Assembly: GCF_009905375.1 (NCBI RefSeq)
Contig: NC_133657.1
Location: 64,730,219-64,794,218, forward strand
Reading direction: 5' to 3'
Length of the DNA: 64,000 nt
Origin: Apium graveolens
Taxonomy: Eukaryota; Streptophyta; Magnoliopsida; Apiales; Apiaceae
Below the pieces are notes generated by a model, which saw only the letters and a program-made list of their open reading frames with translations, ran no database searches and was not told where the DNA came from. Below are positions 44,874-56,994 of the stretch, piece by piece. Within the stretch, counting starts at the first letter, position 1, and every line of letters starts with the position of its first letter. The translations under genes were made by a program, and so were the position numbers.

Positions 44874-46391
44874 ATCTACCCCCTTATAAGGATTACGTCC
44901 TCGGAATCAGCAGAAGAGAGAATACTAGCTTAGCCCATTATTTTTGAGATAATGGCCTACTTCTTCACACGCTTCAGTCGTTGAGTCATCAAAAAGCTAT
45001 GTGAATTCATTTATTTTCCAATCTTGCATACATAACTTTTCTCAAAATCTCAAATCAAACTGGGATTCCTTGTGTAACATAATTATCATGGAAGCTTTAC
45101 TTCGCACCATTACTCCTTCCACATATCATTTGACCAATTTCTCAGTAGAATCACTTTTACCGATAGAGAGAAAGAAGAATAGAGAAAAAGATAAAGAGAA
45201 AGAAAAAAAGAGATAGAGATAAATAAAGAGAGAAGTAAAGGAACAGTCTAACTTCGTTATATGCCACTGATATTTTAATCGCATTGCACTCCACTGTTGC
45301 TATTGGTAATCCCATCACATAGCCTTACTTTGACTTGACCAGAATAACTCAGTCCAACTTAATTGGTATACCTTCGAATATTCAGATGATAAAATCATAG
45401 AACTTCAAAGAGAAATGAATTTCGTATCATAATGGGTGTCCCACCATTATGGCTACCAAAATCTGAATTTTAGAGAAAGTATTGTTGAAATAAAGGAGTA
45501 GCTGAGATATCAATATGATCAAATGAACTTGATGTTGCGTGCCCAAATTAAGACATTACTAAAGGTTGTTAACCTTCTTGTAGTCACAACACACAAAAGT
45601 GATGGCATCCCATCCAACTTCTATCACATAGACAGGTATACCTTGTGTCCCCTATAATTAGGGTTGTTCATCTCAGTCTGAATAAAATAATTTTGAAATG
45701 TATTCAAAATTAAATGAATAATAAAGGATTTCTGATAAATGACTTGTTAATACAATCCGTGGATCAAAACTGAAAAGGTTTCAAAGCTAATATTTCTGGA
45801 GAAATAATGAAATCCAGAAAATAAGATTCTAGCATAAAATGGCTAAGTGGTGTCGTAATACCAATAAACTATCCACCATATAAGAAAGGTGGAAATTTCA
45901 ATATTGCACTTGACAGAGCTATCCAAACCTGGAAAAAAGCTTCATGACAGCCTCTGGCACATTACGTGATTGAAAACGGGTGTTAGGGAATATCTCCACT
46001 AACAAATACCTCTTTTTGAGAGATGATAAAAGAAGTTATAGAAAGAGAAGGTTTGCCAAAGTCTTAATACTTATCTTTTATTTAAACTCCTCTGTTAACT
46101 CGTCATCCGATTCTAGACACTTCTTAAGTTCTAAGGATATCGATAATCTTGGTCGTCGTCGAATTGAAGTAGCCTCAGAAGATTCCATAATAGAAATTTG
46201 CAACTACCAGGAGTTTTGTCCAGCTCAACACAATCATCTAAAATAAATGCGCTTATCTTAGCTTACTCGTTGGTACTATATCCAATAGTCCAACAGGAAC
46301 TCGATATGAGCTCAAGCATCCTCGCATAACTATACACACTCCTACATACTCTCGTTTCTATCTTGTTATAACCTCGGCTCTGATACCAACC
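44874..46391 (-). other. Internal region of G1
   Basis: 1.5 kb without retrotransposon domains. From the PBS the first minus-strand frame is a 36-codon ORF (46188-46078), opening MESSEATSIRRRPRLS, of unknown meaning; it could be a relic of gag. A purine-rich run (45170-45240 on the plus strand) and the PPT (minus-strand AAGGGGGTAGAT, ending at 44874) are the other landmarks. Confidence 0.6.
46376..46389 (-). other. Primer-binding site of G1
   Basis: Minus strand TGGTATCAGAGCCG, a full match to the usual initiator-Met-tRNA PBS, two bases from the LTR end at 46392. Confidence 0.9.
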
Positions 46392-49300
46392 TGTAACGCT
46401 CCCAAATCTGGGGTCAGGGGATTTGGTCGTCACTATGAAACCTCAATCCAAAATAACATGTTTAATCAATAAATAAATGCCAACAACTCAAATATAGCAT
46501 CTGTGACCCCAAGCTACACCAGGATCTTTTTAGGTTACAGTTCTAAAAACAAGAATTCCAAATTTCACAAATAATTTTTTTCACTTTCTTTTAAAACCCT
46601 TTTCAACAAATTCCAACTCAATACTAAACCCGCTAGTATAACTTTGAAAAGAAATATACTAGGCCCAACAATACTATACACAACTATACTATAATATAAT
46701 ATAAATAACTTTACACAATAGAACTCACACTAGTCCTCAAACCCTGGACTAACCACCTTCCAAAAACTTCTTCTTTGCTTCCTTGAATTACGCGGTGAAA
46801 CAGTGCAAGCTAATCCTCACTTTGGTGTCTAGCAGTTAGTCAAACTCCCAGTAACATAAACATCTCAGTCTGGCATCTCATGAATTTATTGTCTTTCTAT
46901 TTCGATAACTCATTGATATGTATTACTGTTTAACTTTACTCTGGATCCTAAAGTATTGTCTTGATCGTCTTGAATGATACGCATCTTACAGAGATTTTTA
47001 TATAGAGCACTGGGTTATTCTTAAAGCAACTTCAGGACTTGGGTCTTTCGTCTAGAACCTACGGAGTCAAAATACCCTCAATTAGACGATCGCTTAAGCT
47101 TGGCATATCCTCACTATCACTTCTACCCTTACGATTACATAGCCCAACTCGTATTTATATGAACTACCTCAACATACAAAACATATAGGGCTCACGTACT
47201 TTGAAATTTGGTTCGGTAGTTATTTCAGAAAATACGAATAACTTCGTTATAGAAAAATAGGATCATAGGGCTCTTTTGCAAAATATTTCTCCAAATTGAT
47301 TTACATACTACTCGCTATTAGAATCTTGGTTCAAAATTGAACTTAGATTTGCAGAACCGAATTTATATTTAATTAATCGTTAATAAGGCAAACCGACTGA
47401 TTTACATCTATAAGTTTATCTAAGTAACGTTTAACCAAATACAACTCAAGGTCATACTATTCCGAGTTAGTTTCTTGTATCGAAAAGTAAATTTGTAAAA
47501 CAATTTACATACTCAATAAATAAATGAATCGATTAATAATTCTAATAAATAGAGGACACCTTCCTGAATTTCCAGAAATAATAATTTCTCAGAAATCGGA
47601 GAGCACCTCCTCTATTTATCGGACTACCCGTTGAAACATAATCGATGTCAAATTCCCAAAAAATCACAATTTTGCAATCCACATCTCAATACGACTTTTA
47701 TAATAAATAACTATATATGAACTACTTTATTATCTTTATAAATTTAGGACTCAGAATTAATCATCACCATCCACAGTCGGCTCGTCGAGGCTCATCACCG
47801 ACGGCGGTAAAATTTGCGGGTACCCGAATAATTTCGGGTTTCCAACACAAATTCTACCGATTAATCGTTACTAAATCCCGCACAAAATATATATTTTTCA
47901 CGAAATTCACTCAAAATATTCCTGCAGAAAATCAAACAATTAAATAATCAAAAGATCCCCAACATAGGCGCGTGCAATCGCATGCCCGAAAAGCACAGAA
48001 ATGGCCGGCAACAAACCGGAGATACACAAGCATAGGACACGAACTGGACTTACATATATACACACACGTGTGTATATATGTTTAACCAACAAGAACCAAA
48101 CTGAAGCAACCAAAGAATACCCCGCCATCGGCGGAAAGAAAAAAAAAGGGGCGGTGGAGTCACCGGAAAATAGAGCATAGGCGGCGCCGGTAATAAGAAA
48201 GGAAGAGGGAGAAGGGGGAGGAGGAGAAGTGAGAGGGGGAGAGATTACGAGAGAGATGAGATAGAGAGATTTAGGAGAGAGAAGGGAGATTATATGTGTG
48301 TATATATTTTAGGGTTTTTTTCTGAATAAACCGGATGAATTTGTGTATATCTCCTCTTTCCAACACGCGTCTAGTTACTTGGCACGTATCACTTTCTAGA
48401 CAATAAGCCTATTTCTGTATCGTTGTAATCTATTTAACGATACAAGGTGCAAATAAATATTAATCGAAATAACACCACAATAATCTTAAAATTATCTAAA
48501 TATTTTGAAACTAATAAATATAACTTTCAAAATTTTTAAAACATGTTTGGATTTAAATTTAAACCCCCATTTTATTATTTAACGAACAAACATGCGGGTA
48601 AATAAAACCCAAATAATTACCAAAATAAGTCTAAAATTATCGGAACAATTAAAAACCAGTAAAATAAAATTTTCATAATTTTAAAATATTTTTGAGTTAC
48701 ACACTATACCCGCATTTAACGATTACACGAACAAACTTGCGGGTGAATTTAATCAAAAAAATTCCTTAATAATTTTAAAATTCTCAAAATATTCCAATAC
48801 AGATAAAACATAAGTTTCATAGTTTTTGTAATATCCTTGAAATTAATATTAAATTTACACTTAAATACAATCAGAAAATTATTTAGGGATAAATAATTGA
48901 CAAAATATTATTTTCTAAATTTTATAAATTTCCAAAAATAATTATTGAAATTATAAAGCCATAAAAATAATTTTATTTAAATATTTATCAAAAAATAAAT
49001 TTTCAATAAAATTACTTTTAAAGACAAAAACAAAATGATATGACTCGGTAATTAATAATACAAATATTCCTTAATCATAATTGAGTCACACACAATTAAT
49101 ATTACATACGACACATATCTGACAGAATATCTACTCAATCACTAATATTACTAAACTGATTTAATTTACCAATATCAATAAAATGATCGGCTTTCAAATA
49201 ACCTTTTTAAAATAATACATTTAACTGAATATTTTCAGAAATTAACAAGGATCGATACAACACTTGATAATTAGCACATTACCATTTAATAACACAAACT

Positions 49301-49409
49301 CGTCAAATAGGAATAAAATATCCACCATTTTATTCCTTTCAAATCATAAAATCACATACACCTATTCAAATAATACTAATAATAATTATGAAAAATACAG
49401 GATATTACA
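46392..49409 (-). repeat. 5' LTR of G1 (3,018 bp)
   Basis: Ends TGTAACGCTCCC and GGATATTACA. Same layout as the 3' LTR, including the TATA-like stretch (about 48300) and the pyrimidine leader complement (48200-48295). By eye about 12 differences in the first 135 bp, mostly transitions, as expected for methylated DNA. Confidence 0.92.
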
Positions 49410-50150
49410 GCAAATATCTCATCATAATCAATGCCTTCTTGTTGTGAGTAACCTTTTATAACCAGTCTTGATTTATTCCTTGTAACAATGCCCTCACTGT
49501 CAGTTTCGTTTCTGAACACCCACTTTGTGCCAACTACAGATCTGTTCTTTTGTCTTGGCACAAGAGTCTAGACTTTGCTCCTTTCAAATTCATTGAGCTC
49601 TTCTTGCATTATTGTGACCCATTCAGCATCTTGCAGAGCCTCTTCAACCTTCTTAGGTTCAGTTTGAGATATAAAAGAATGATAGAGATATTCTTTCTGA
49701 GTGGATTTTTTTGTTCTTACACCACTGTCAGGGTTTCCAATGATTAAGTCCGGTGTGTCTAACTTAGACCATTTTCTTGCAAATGGAAGTTGACTCCTTG
49801 AAGACGAACCTCCACAGAAACAGGGAATTCAACCATATTATGATTAGAATATCCTGTGTAAGGTCCTTCAATGGATAAATTGCCTTCATATGTGTTAGGA
49901 GAGAGTGCTGTAATTACTACCACATCTAGCACAACATTTACCTCCCCATGACTAATAAACCTAGATATATCTGCAGATAGGGGATCTGACATAGGTGCGG
50001 ATCGGCAACCCATTGGTGATGAACCAGATTTAACTTGTGAGCCTCAAGGGAAAGTGTCTTCATCGACACTAGAGGAAGCTGAGGAACAGATGCCAGATTT
50101 GACGACCTCAGTGATCCTTCCAGAGATTTCAACTCTGGACTAGTCATCTC
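49410..50150 (-). pseudogene. Copia IN-RT linker and RT N-terminus (element E)
   Basis: Upstream part of the E polyprotein. From right to left: a decayed Ser/Glu/Val linker, then the LDTPDLIIGN-like segment, the [17 protein letters not shown] block, a frame break, and from 49561 [37 protein letters not shown]. At that point G1 is inserted and the frame continues at 41835. It matches element A (8775-9240) block for block. Confidence 0.9.
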
Positions 50151-50399
50151 ATGATGACATGCAACTTATCTTGAACAAGGATCGGAAATTTTGAACTCCC
50201 ATTGCACAACTACTGACTTCCTTAAGAATGGCTCCATTATTTCTTACAGGTACTTCTTCTAGATCTTAGAGTTATAAGCGGAGTGTACCCGTGAGGATGA
50301 GTGAAACACTAATCCCTAAACTGAATGAAAGAGTGTTGAGTGAAACACTGTGATAAGCCCGTGAGACACCTACCTCCCAAACATTACCTATAGACATGT

Positions 50400-52560
50400 C
50401 ACCAGTACGTAACAAAATCTTATCTTGAAGAGTAGTTGGCGTTCAAAGACAGCTATCTCAAAGAACAACTAGCTCTAAAGGATCAATATATCAAGAATAA
50501 ATTGTCTATCAGGGATCAACATTTTGCACGTCTTTTCGAGTAGCTTGAACTTCAACAAGCATCATTTGCAAGATTGCGGGAATTCGTGGAGCAATCTCCC
50601 TCACAATCAGGGAAGGGAAAGGCAATTGCCAATATTGAGTCAAAGATCTCAGTTAGCAAGCAAGCGCCAATCCCTGTCTCCACTGAAATAGTTCTTGCCA
50701 ATACTAGGCCAAAGATCTCAGTCAGGAAGAAAGTGTCTATTTCAGAACCATCTATTCAAGAGATCCCTGACTTGATCTTGCCTTCTCAATCAACCCGAGC
50801 TCTGAAGGATAACACAACTGAGAGGGAGAAAAGGGTAGAGGAAGAAAAAAGTAGCTTATGTTGTGGACTTAATTCAAGATGCGTTTTAAGTAGCTGGCTC
50901 TGGATATGATTACTTTGGAGATGAGCTAGAAGAAGAAAAGAAAGAAGAGAGGATTGATGGAAGGGTTCTAATCAAATCAAGAATTGCTGAGAAAAGTTCT
51001 ACGACTCAAGGGAGCAATCAACATCTAAACAAGATAATCTGAGCCAAGTCATCAAAGCTCAGAGGAGTTATCTATCAAATATATATGCTCCAAAGCCCCT
51101 ATTCTCATAGTTTGAGCTGGAGGAAGGAGAGATAGATGAGAGCGAGAGGTGTGAACCCAAATTTGAAGAGGTGGAGCTGGAGGAGAGAAAGATTATCTCT
51201 GAAGACGAAGAATATGAAGATGAAGATGCCTTCTCGGATGACTGTCTGTACTATGAAATGATTGAAAAATTCAACTGATCTTATGAATAAATTCTAGAAG
51301 AGGTAGAAAGATCAAGAGCAAGAGTACTTAGAGCTATCCAGAGAAGCAAGAGAATCATATCTTCGGACAAACAGGAGAGGAAGTAAATGGGAAGAGACAA
51401 AAAGGAAAATGGACAAACCAGAAGTGTATCTTAAATCAGAGACTGGTAACAGGAATCTTCTAAATATTGTGGAAAATTTCAAAAATCTTTATCACAACAT
51501 TCATGAATTCTATGAAAAGTTCAGTAAAGTGATCACCGGTACCAGTGTGAATGTTCTGAAGAATGGATGGAGGAATACTATCAATCATATTGATGGAATT
51601 CAGATATAGATATCCACTAGTGTTCTGAAAAAGCTAAACCTTGTTGAGTTATTTTTCCTTACATCAAAGATTCTATGGTTGATATCGAATGAGAATGAGT
51701 ACTTCAGAGACAAGCTTCAGAAGATGATGATGGATGTATTTCCTCAAGCATTCCTTTATCCATTCGTGATCAAGATGTTTGCAGATGGTAGAATGCAGAA
51801 CATCACCATATCTGATCAACATCTAAGACACATTCGTTTTCTACAACTTACTTTCCTGGAAAGTCAACTGAGGAGCAAAATAGCAAAACAGGAAGCTCCA
51901 GAAGTCAAGAGATCAGAAGCAGATGTTAAAACTGCTGAAGTTCTATATGCTTATAGGCTCAATGACAAGATGATCAGGGACTCAAAGAGGGACATGAAGA
52001 AAGGGATCTAGTTTTTGAGATTAACAAAACAAAGATTAAGATCAAGAATTTCAGAGCAAGCGAATGAAAAGCAATACAACAAGCCTTGTTGGATGTCAAA
52101 ATTTCCACATGCAAAGGAGATAAGGTTGCACTGATACCTATCACAAAGACACTTGATGATGTAATGGAAGAAGAATCGATCAACGACACTAAGAGAGTAT
52201 GAGGATATCCTAAAAGGATAACAGTCTTCATAATGGCAAGAAGATCTAATTTGTTATTTGAACTTATTCCTAAATACTCCAAAATTAGATATTTCTAATT
52301 GATGCTTAATGAACTGAATAATCCACTTCCTATTAATGCACTTGAAAAAGAAGCTCGTGATTCTTTCTAAGCTAGACTAACTGACCTTCTTGATAGAAGT
52401 AAAAGATCATCTCTTCCAGGTTCAACAAGATCATCTGACCCTAGAAAGAAAGCTATCAAAAGAAAGTCTATTTAGAATCAATCCACTCAGGAAGGAGAAG
52501 GTAGCGAAGGCAAGAAGCTGAAGAAGACAAAAATAAAGAAGACTTAGATTATCTATTCAG
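50400..52560 (+). pseudogene. Env-like ORF of element G, decayed
   Basis: Open segments 50574-50909, 51409-51609 and 51679-52011 on the plus strand, linked by decayed frames rich in Lys, Glu and Ser (acidic stretch near 51140-51240). The C-terminal segment contains DVFPQAFLYPF, then a DGRMQNITISDQHLRHI block. These resemble DAFPEAYLYPSKGW and the DGTFTF/DGRTYR blocks of elements F and A, so this is the C-terminal domain of the third ORF. It ends with a Lys-rich tail near 52543. Confidence 0.68.
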
Positions 52561-52732
52561 GATAGAGGAACACTTCTTTGTAATTTGTAATTTAAGAAAT
52601 CTGGAATTGTATATGTAATCCAGAATGTATTTAATATTATTCTCTATTTTCAGATTGTACTTTTTCTTATTGTCATTTGAGTTATCCTTAGGGATTTTCT
52701 TGTCGAACTCTAACAATCAAATATGGGGGGTT

Positions 52733-53967
52733 TGTAAAGCACAATGTAACGTAATATGTAATCGAGGAATTATAACTCAACAACTAATAGAAACAAATAA
52801 ATAATATTAACTATGAAGCACAGGAACCCTGAAGATGAAGACTGGATCAATACAAAGAATCAAAAGATGAAATTAATGCTTTAAGTCCGTAACCAGGTCA
52901 TGGGAAGAAGTTCATTAATATGTTCAAGCCTCCATGAAGAATAAAATTTCAGAGGACTTCCAGTGTCAGTGAAATAATTTGATTTGAAGTATTAAAGATC
53001 AGGGGTTCCGTGAATGAAGCAATGATTAATCAATCAAGATGTATCAGTATAGAACTGCAGAAGAAATTGAATTAAATTAATTCTTGTTAGTTGTTTGTGA
53101 ACCAGACCAGTGCACCAAAAATTAACATATCAGAAAGAAATTAATTTAGTTATACATGAAACTTGTTATTGATATAATTATTGAAAGACATGAAGAAAAA
53201 ATATGCTAAGTCATATTCTTATGCTAGTGGTCGCAAGAAAGAGATGCAAGTCACTTGGTTGTGGTCGCAAGATAGAATTAATCCTAAGGTAGAGGGAGTT
53301 GCCTAGTGGTTGAAGGTTAGAAGATGGATGCAAGAAAAGTGGTTAAGTAAACCATAGCACCTCTGGTTGCCACTAACTTTGAATATTATAAGGCAATCTT
53401 TAACCTTGTGGTCGCTAGTCAGCATAGAGGGAGATTTCTATCTAGTGGTCGCCAATAACAAGTTGGAAAATTATTCCAAGGCAATATCTTTATCTTGTGG
53501 TCGCAAGTAAGAATGACATAGCAATATAAGTCATTCCGGTCGCCAGTAATTTTACTTGTTTGGTTTTATTGAACAAATATAAGCAATTGAATGCATTTGT
53601 GTGGATATCATTATGCCACCTATCCAAAGAAATTTAAGACTACAAAATAGCAGAATGAATGTAAATTTATTTGGTTATCTTCCTTAGCAACAACTGTGTC
53701 TTTACGAGTGCTCCTTTAAAAACTTCATTTATTAAGCTTGTAAACATATCGTTGTTCTTTCGAATTTATTATAGCTAATTATTAAATTGATATTAAATTG
53801 ATTAGATTGTAGCAATCTCAAGGTTTATATTAATAAAACAATATATTCCTCAAATTGTTTTGATTTTATTTTGATTCCGTATATATAACGAAGAACTTAA
53901 ACTTGAATCGAAAAAAAATGTAGGTATCGTATTCAACCCCCCCTTCTACGATACTTTGGGAGTAACA
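52733..53967 (+). repeat. 3' LTR of copia G (1,235 bp)
   Basis: Starts TGTAAAGCACAATG after the PPT and ends TTTGGGAGTAACA, with the CAACCCCCCCTTCTACG segment near its end. U3 (53225-53550) has seven to eight GTGGTCGCAAG / GTGGTCGCCA units, a motif not seen in the other families. Confidence 0.85.
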
Positions 53968-55747
53968 TTAATCATATTTTGTGTAGTTTCGATTATATGG
54001 ATGTAAAGTGATTGAAATATGTTTTGTATGAATCGATAATATTTCATCACAATTTCAGCATTCTTGTGTTAAAATGTAAATACTATATTGTTACGCACAT
54101 GACAACGATGTGTAGTTAACAAATATATGTATGTTTATCGTTTATGCATGATGTATGTATATGTTGTGTTCTAATATAAGGATTAATATAGCGTTATTTT
54201 AATCATTATTTAGTCTTGTTCGTGAATAATTTTAACATTTTTTCATATAATAGCTTAATAATAATATATCTAAACAAAATTTTCCAAATTTGTTTAAAGT
54301 GTCTAAAAATTAGTTAAAGATTATAATCCTTTTACATTTCTATGAAATAATTCATATAATAATTTATGTGAATGATTTAATCATTATTCTTTAAATAACG
54401 GAATAATGAATAAATTAAGTCATATAATTGAGTGAATTTAGAAGTTTTATTTAAAGTAATTTTAGCATATTCAGTTACTTAATCTTTCCAGATCATTGAT
54501 ATAAATATAGTTTGATAAATTTTCATGACAAATACAGTTAAAACTAAAGTAATATGGTTGACATAAGAAAAAAATATTAATTTAGGGATTTTCTTATTTT
54601 ATTAGGAGTAAAAATACATAGTGTCTATTATGTTGGGACCAGAGGAAAATATTATTTTAGCGAGGTTATTATTTTATCGATTATTACTTAATCGAGGTTC
54701 AACTATAATGTGATTTAACTTTTTAAAACATAAAATAATTTTGTATCAAATTAAACAATTGTGTAAGGTTCAATATTTCATTCACAAAGTTTTTAATAGA
54801 AATATAATGTTAATTAAATGAAATTATTACAATTTACTTTTTTTATAAGGGTAATATCAAAAATCGTTAAATGACAATACATTTTCGAAACTAAATTAAC
54901 CGTTAGCATGTTTATAATTATAAAAATTTAATTTTCTTCTTTTAATTTTGAATTAAATTAAAATAATTATTAAAAATATCACATACATATATACATATAT
55001 TTTAAAATTTGATAATAATGCATATTTTTCTAACGAAATGGAATATTGCGAAAAAGTTGGTTGAGTTATGTGGCCATACATTTAGATGATCGTGCGATGA
55101 CTTGGACAAGTCTTGAGTACTTTTTAATTACCAGGCCAAGTACTTGACAACTCACAACAAATCGATCTAAAAACTTTGATCCACATTTTTTATTGACTTG
55201 AAATTATAAAGGTCTCTAATGCACTAATTCATGTGAATGTAAAATGGTAGAAACACACAATTTTCATTGAGATAATGTCATCATCGAATCAATAAATAAA
55301 TATACTAAATTCAAGAGTAAAAAATGCATTTTAGCTCTATATGTGTCTGATACTATTTGTGAAAAATGGTCAAATTTTGAGTATTTTTTAAAAATTGATC
55401 AACATTCTGATGCTGAATTCAAAATAAGTTTAAATATATTATCCAAATAAAAACTAAAAAAAATAGTTATATTTGTCAGTACACTTAATAGGACTTCTAT
55501 CCTGTAATTGTTGACTTCTTTCACTTTTTACGGTCAATTTGACCAAATGACTAAAATATAACATTTTAATTTTTATGAATTAAATTACCTTTATAATCTA
55601 ATGATACAATTTTAGAATTTGTTTTTTATTGTATTTATTTATTCATTTAATTAATTTTTTCATATAAATTAATAATTGTCACGTTTGAATTTATTAAATA
55701 ATTATAAATATTTAGTCAATATATTACAATTATCTATATAAAGAAAT
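53968..55747. other. AT-rich DNA without recognisable genes
   Basis: 1.8 kb, strongly AT-rich, no long frame, no transposon domain. I see nothing assignable here. Confidence 0.7.
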
Positions 55748-56262
55748 TGTTAGATATGATTTGATGATATCGAGATTTAGCTATCAAAGTTTGCCATCGA
55801 CACTTGAAATAAAAGTTTGAAAAAGATGACGTCATCAGCATTTATCGTCAGTATTTGCTGATCAGTATTTGTTCATATCAGTATATGTCAAGATAGAAAT
55901 CAGGAGATATCATAGGAAGATATTCTTTCTGTGATATGTCGGTATATGACTTTACTTATTGTAGCAATCAATAGATGGATATGTATTAAGATTCCTTATT
56001 CAATTGTAACATATCTTCTAAATTGATTGTGTAGTTGTGCGGTATATAAGCACAGGTCAGGTTAACACTATAGATGTTCGAATTGATATATCATTAATAT
56101 AACCTAGCAGCTCTCAAGGATATCTATTCATCCTTTGAGATAGTATTATAATCAGTTTTTGTTAATTATTATAAAAATTGTTTATTATTCTGAGTTCTAT
56201 AATTCGATTTGATTGTTTAAACTGTTATCACTCCCCCTCTACAGTTGATTTAAGGCCTAACA
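55748..56262 (+). repeat. Solo copia LTR (515 bp)
   Basis: Begins TGTTAGATATGATTTG and ends TTTAAGGCCTAACA. TATA TATATAAG at 56044. The CCCCCTCTACAGTTGATT tail matches the E LTR. Flanking 5-mers are GAAAT and GAAAA (4 of 5 match). U3 has several CAGTATTTGCTGAT / CAGTATATGTC units. No internal element on either side. Confidence 0.82.
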
Positions 56263-56364
56263 GAAAATATTTACTACTAATATCATATCACTAAGTCGAA
56301 TGATTTAAAAATATGTAAGTTGACTATATACCATACATTACTAATTTATACCGTATAAATAAAC

Positions 56365-56490
56365 CAAACCAAACCAAACATACCCAGTATATCCCGCTTA
56401 TCGTAGGGTCTTTGGAGGTTAAGATGTATGCAACCTTCCCCTCATTTCGAAGAATGAAGAGGCTGTTCCTGAAAGACCCTCGACTTGTAT
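56365..56490. repeat. SINE/MITE-like dispersed repeat
   Basis: The stretch with CCCAGTATATCCCGCTTA, then GTAGGGTCTTTGGAGG, AAGATGTATGCAACCTTCCC and GAGGCTGTTCCTGAAAGACC resembles a short repeat widespread in asterid genomes (often seen as TAGGGTCTGGGGAGGG). I know this only as a recurrent sequence, so class and orientation are uncertain. Confidence 0.4.
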
Positions 56491-56591
56491 GTGTGTGTAA
56501 AATTATGTAAAAAGTGAAAAGAACAATACAACATATGGACTGTGTGTGCGTGTAAAAATACGTAAAAAGTGAAAAGAACAATACAACGTAT
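56490..56591. repeat. Tandem duplication, ~51-bp unit
   Basis: Two copies of a unit containing GTAAAAAGTGAAAAGAACAA, TACAAC and a GTGTGTG start, differing at a few bases. Confidence 0.9.
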
Positions 56592-56892
56592 ATGCAAAAA
56601 TTAATACCAACTCTAGACAAACAAAAATCTGATCACTTAAATTGAAAATGCTGGAAACAAACCTTAGCCTATGATATTATTTACATGGGATATACCTAAT
56701 TATTTATTGCTTGTTTCTTGGATCGCCCACAATTTGTAGACTTCATATTTGATTTCAGGAATCAGAATATATTTTAATTAATTAAAGGAGTTTGATTGAA
56801 AGAATAGGTTGCCAACACCTTTGAGGATTGAGGGAACAAACAATTTTGGCTTCTCTATAACACTTGAATGAAGATTAACCGACATGGTATTG

Positions 56893-56912
56893 CTCTCTCT
56901 CTCTCTCTCTCT
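56893..56912. repeat. (CT)n microsatellite
   Basis: About ten uninterrupted CT units followed by more pyrimidines. Confidence 0.95.
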
Positions 56913-56994
56913 TTCTCTCCCCCTCTATTTTAAAGATTTGGTGATTGAATCTTTGAGAGAATTTGTAGCCGTCGACAGGGATTTGTAACCGTTG

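Larger units (their letters stand above)
41836..49409 (-). mobile_element. Gypsy-type element G1: 3-kb LTRs, no pol genes (non-autonomous)
   Basis: Two related ~3.0-kb LTRs (41836-44873 and 46392-49409) flank only 1,518 bp of internal DNA. The internal ends carry a PBS (46389-46376) and a polypurine tract (about 44885-44874). The target duplication GCAAA lies at 41831-41835 and 49410-49414, inside the RT gene of element E, whose frame resumes exactly. No protease, RT, RNase H or integrase is recognisable, so it would need another element's enzymes. The LTR ends resemble the T1 gypsy LTR. Confidence 0.92.
22587..50150 (-). mobile_element. Copia element E (SIRE-like), split by three younger insertions
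   Basis: Reading right to left: IN-RT linker and RT start (50150-49410), then RT-RNase H (41835-40555), spacer, small ORF (39928-39560), env-like ORF (39300-38115, 25615-25362, 24312-23100) and a partial 3' LTR (23095-22587). The insertions are gypsy G1, copia B and a solo LTR, each flanked by matching or near-matching target duplications. The 5' half (LTR, gag, PR, IN) is missing. The sequence changes to element G in the opposite orientation near 50150-50220. Confidence 0.75.
50220..53967 (+). mobile_element. Copia element G (SIRE-like), 3' part only
   Basis: Plus-strand env-like ORF remnants (about 50400-52560), a PPT (ATATGGGGGGTT, 52721-52732) and an LTR (52733-53967). The 5' part is absent; at its left it meets element E in opposite orientation. 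The boundary near 50150-50220 is not resolvable by eye. Confidence 0.75.

Noticed and set aside
44880..46391. Looked for a captured host gene inside G1
   Set aside because: Only a 36-codon frame and purine-rich DNA; no intron-exon structure or known domain.
41836..49409. Considered a ~3-kb segmental duplication of host DNA
   Set aside because: TG/CA ends, PBS, PPT and GCAAA target duplication identify an LTR element.
53968..55747. Looked for a host gene or promoter in the AT-rich spacer
   Set aside because: No frame above background, no splice-like structure, no transposon ends.
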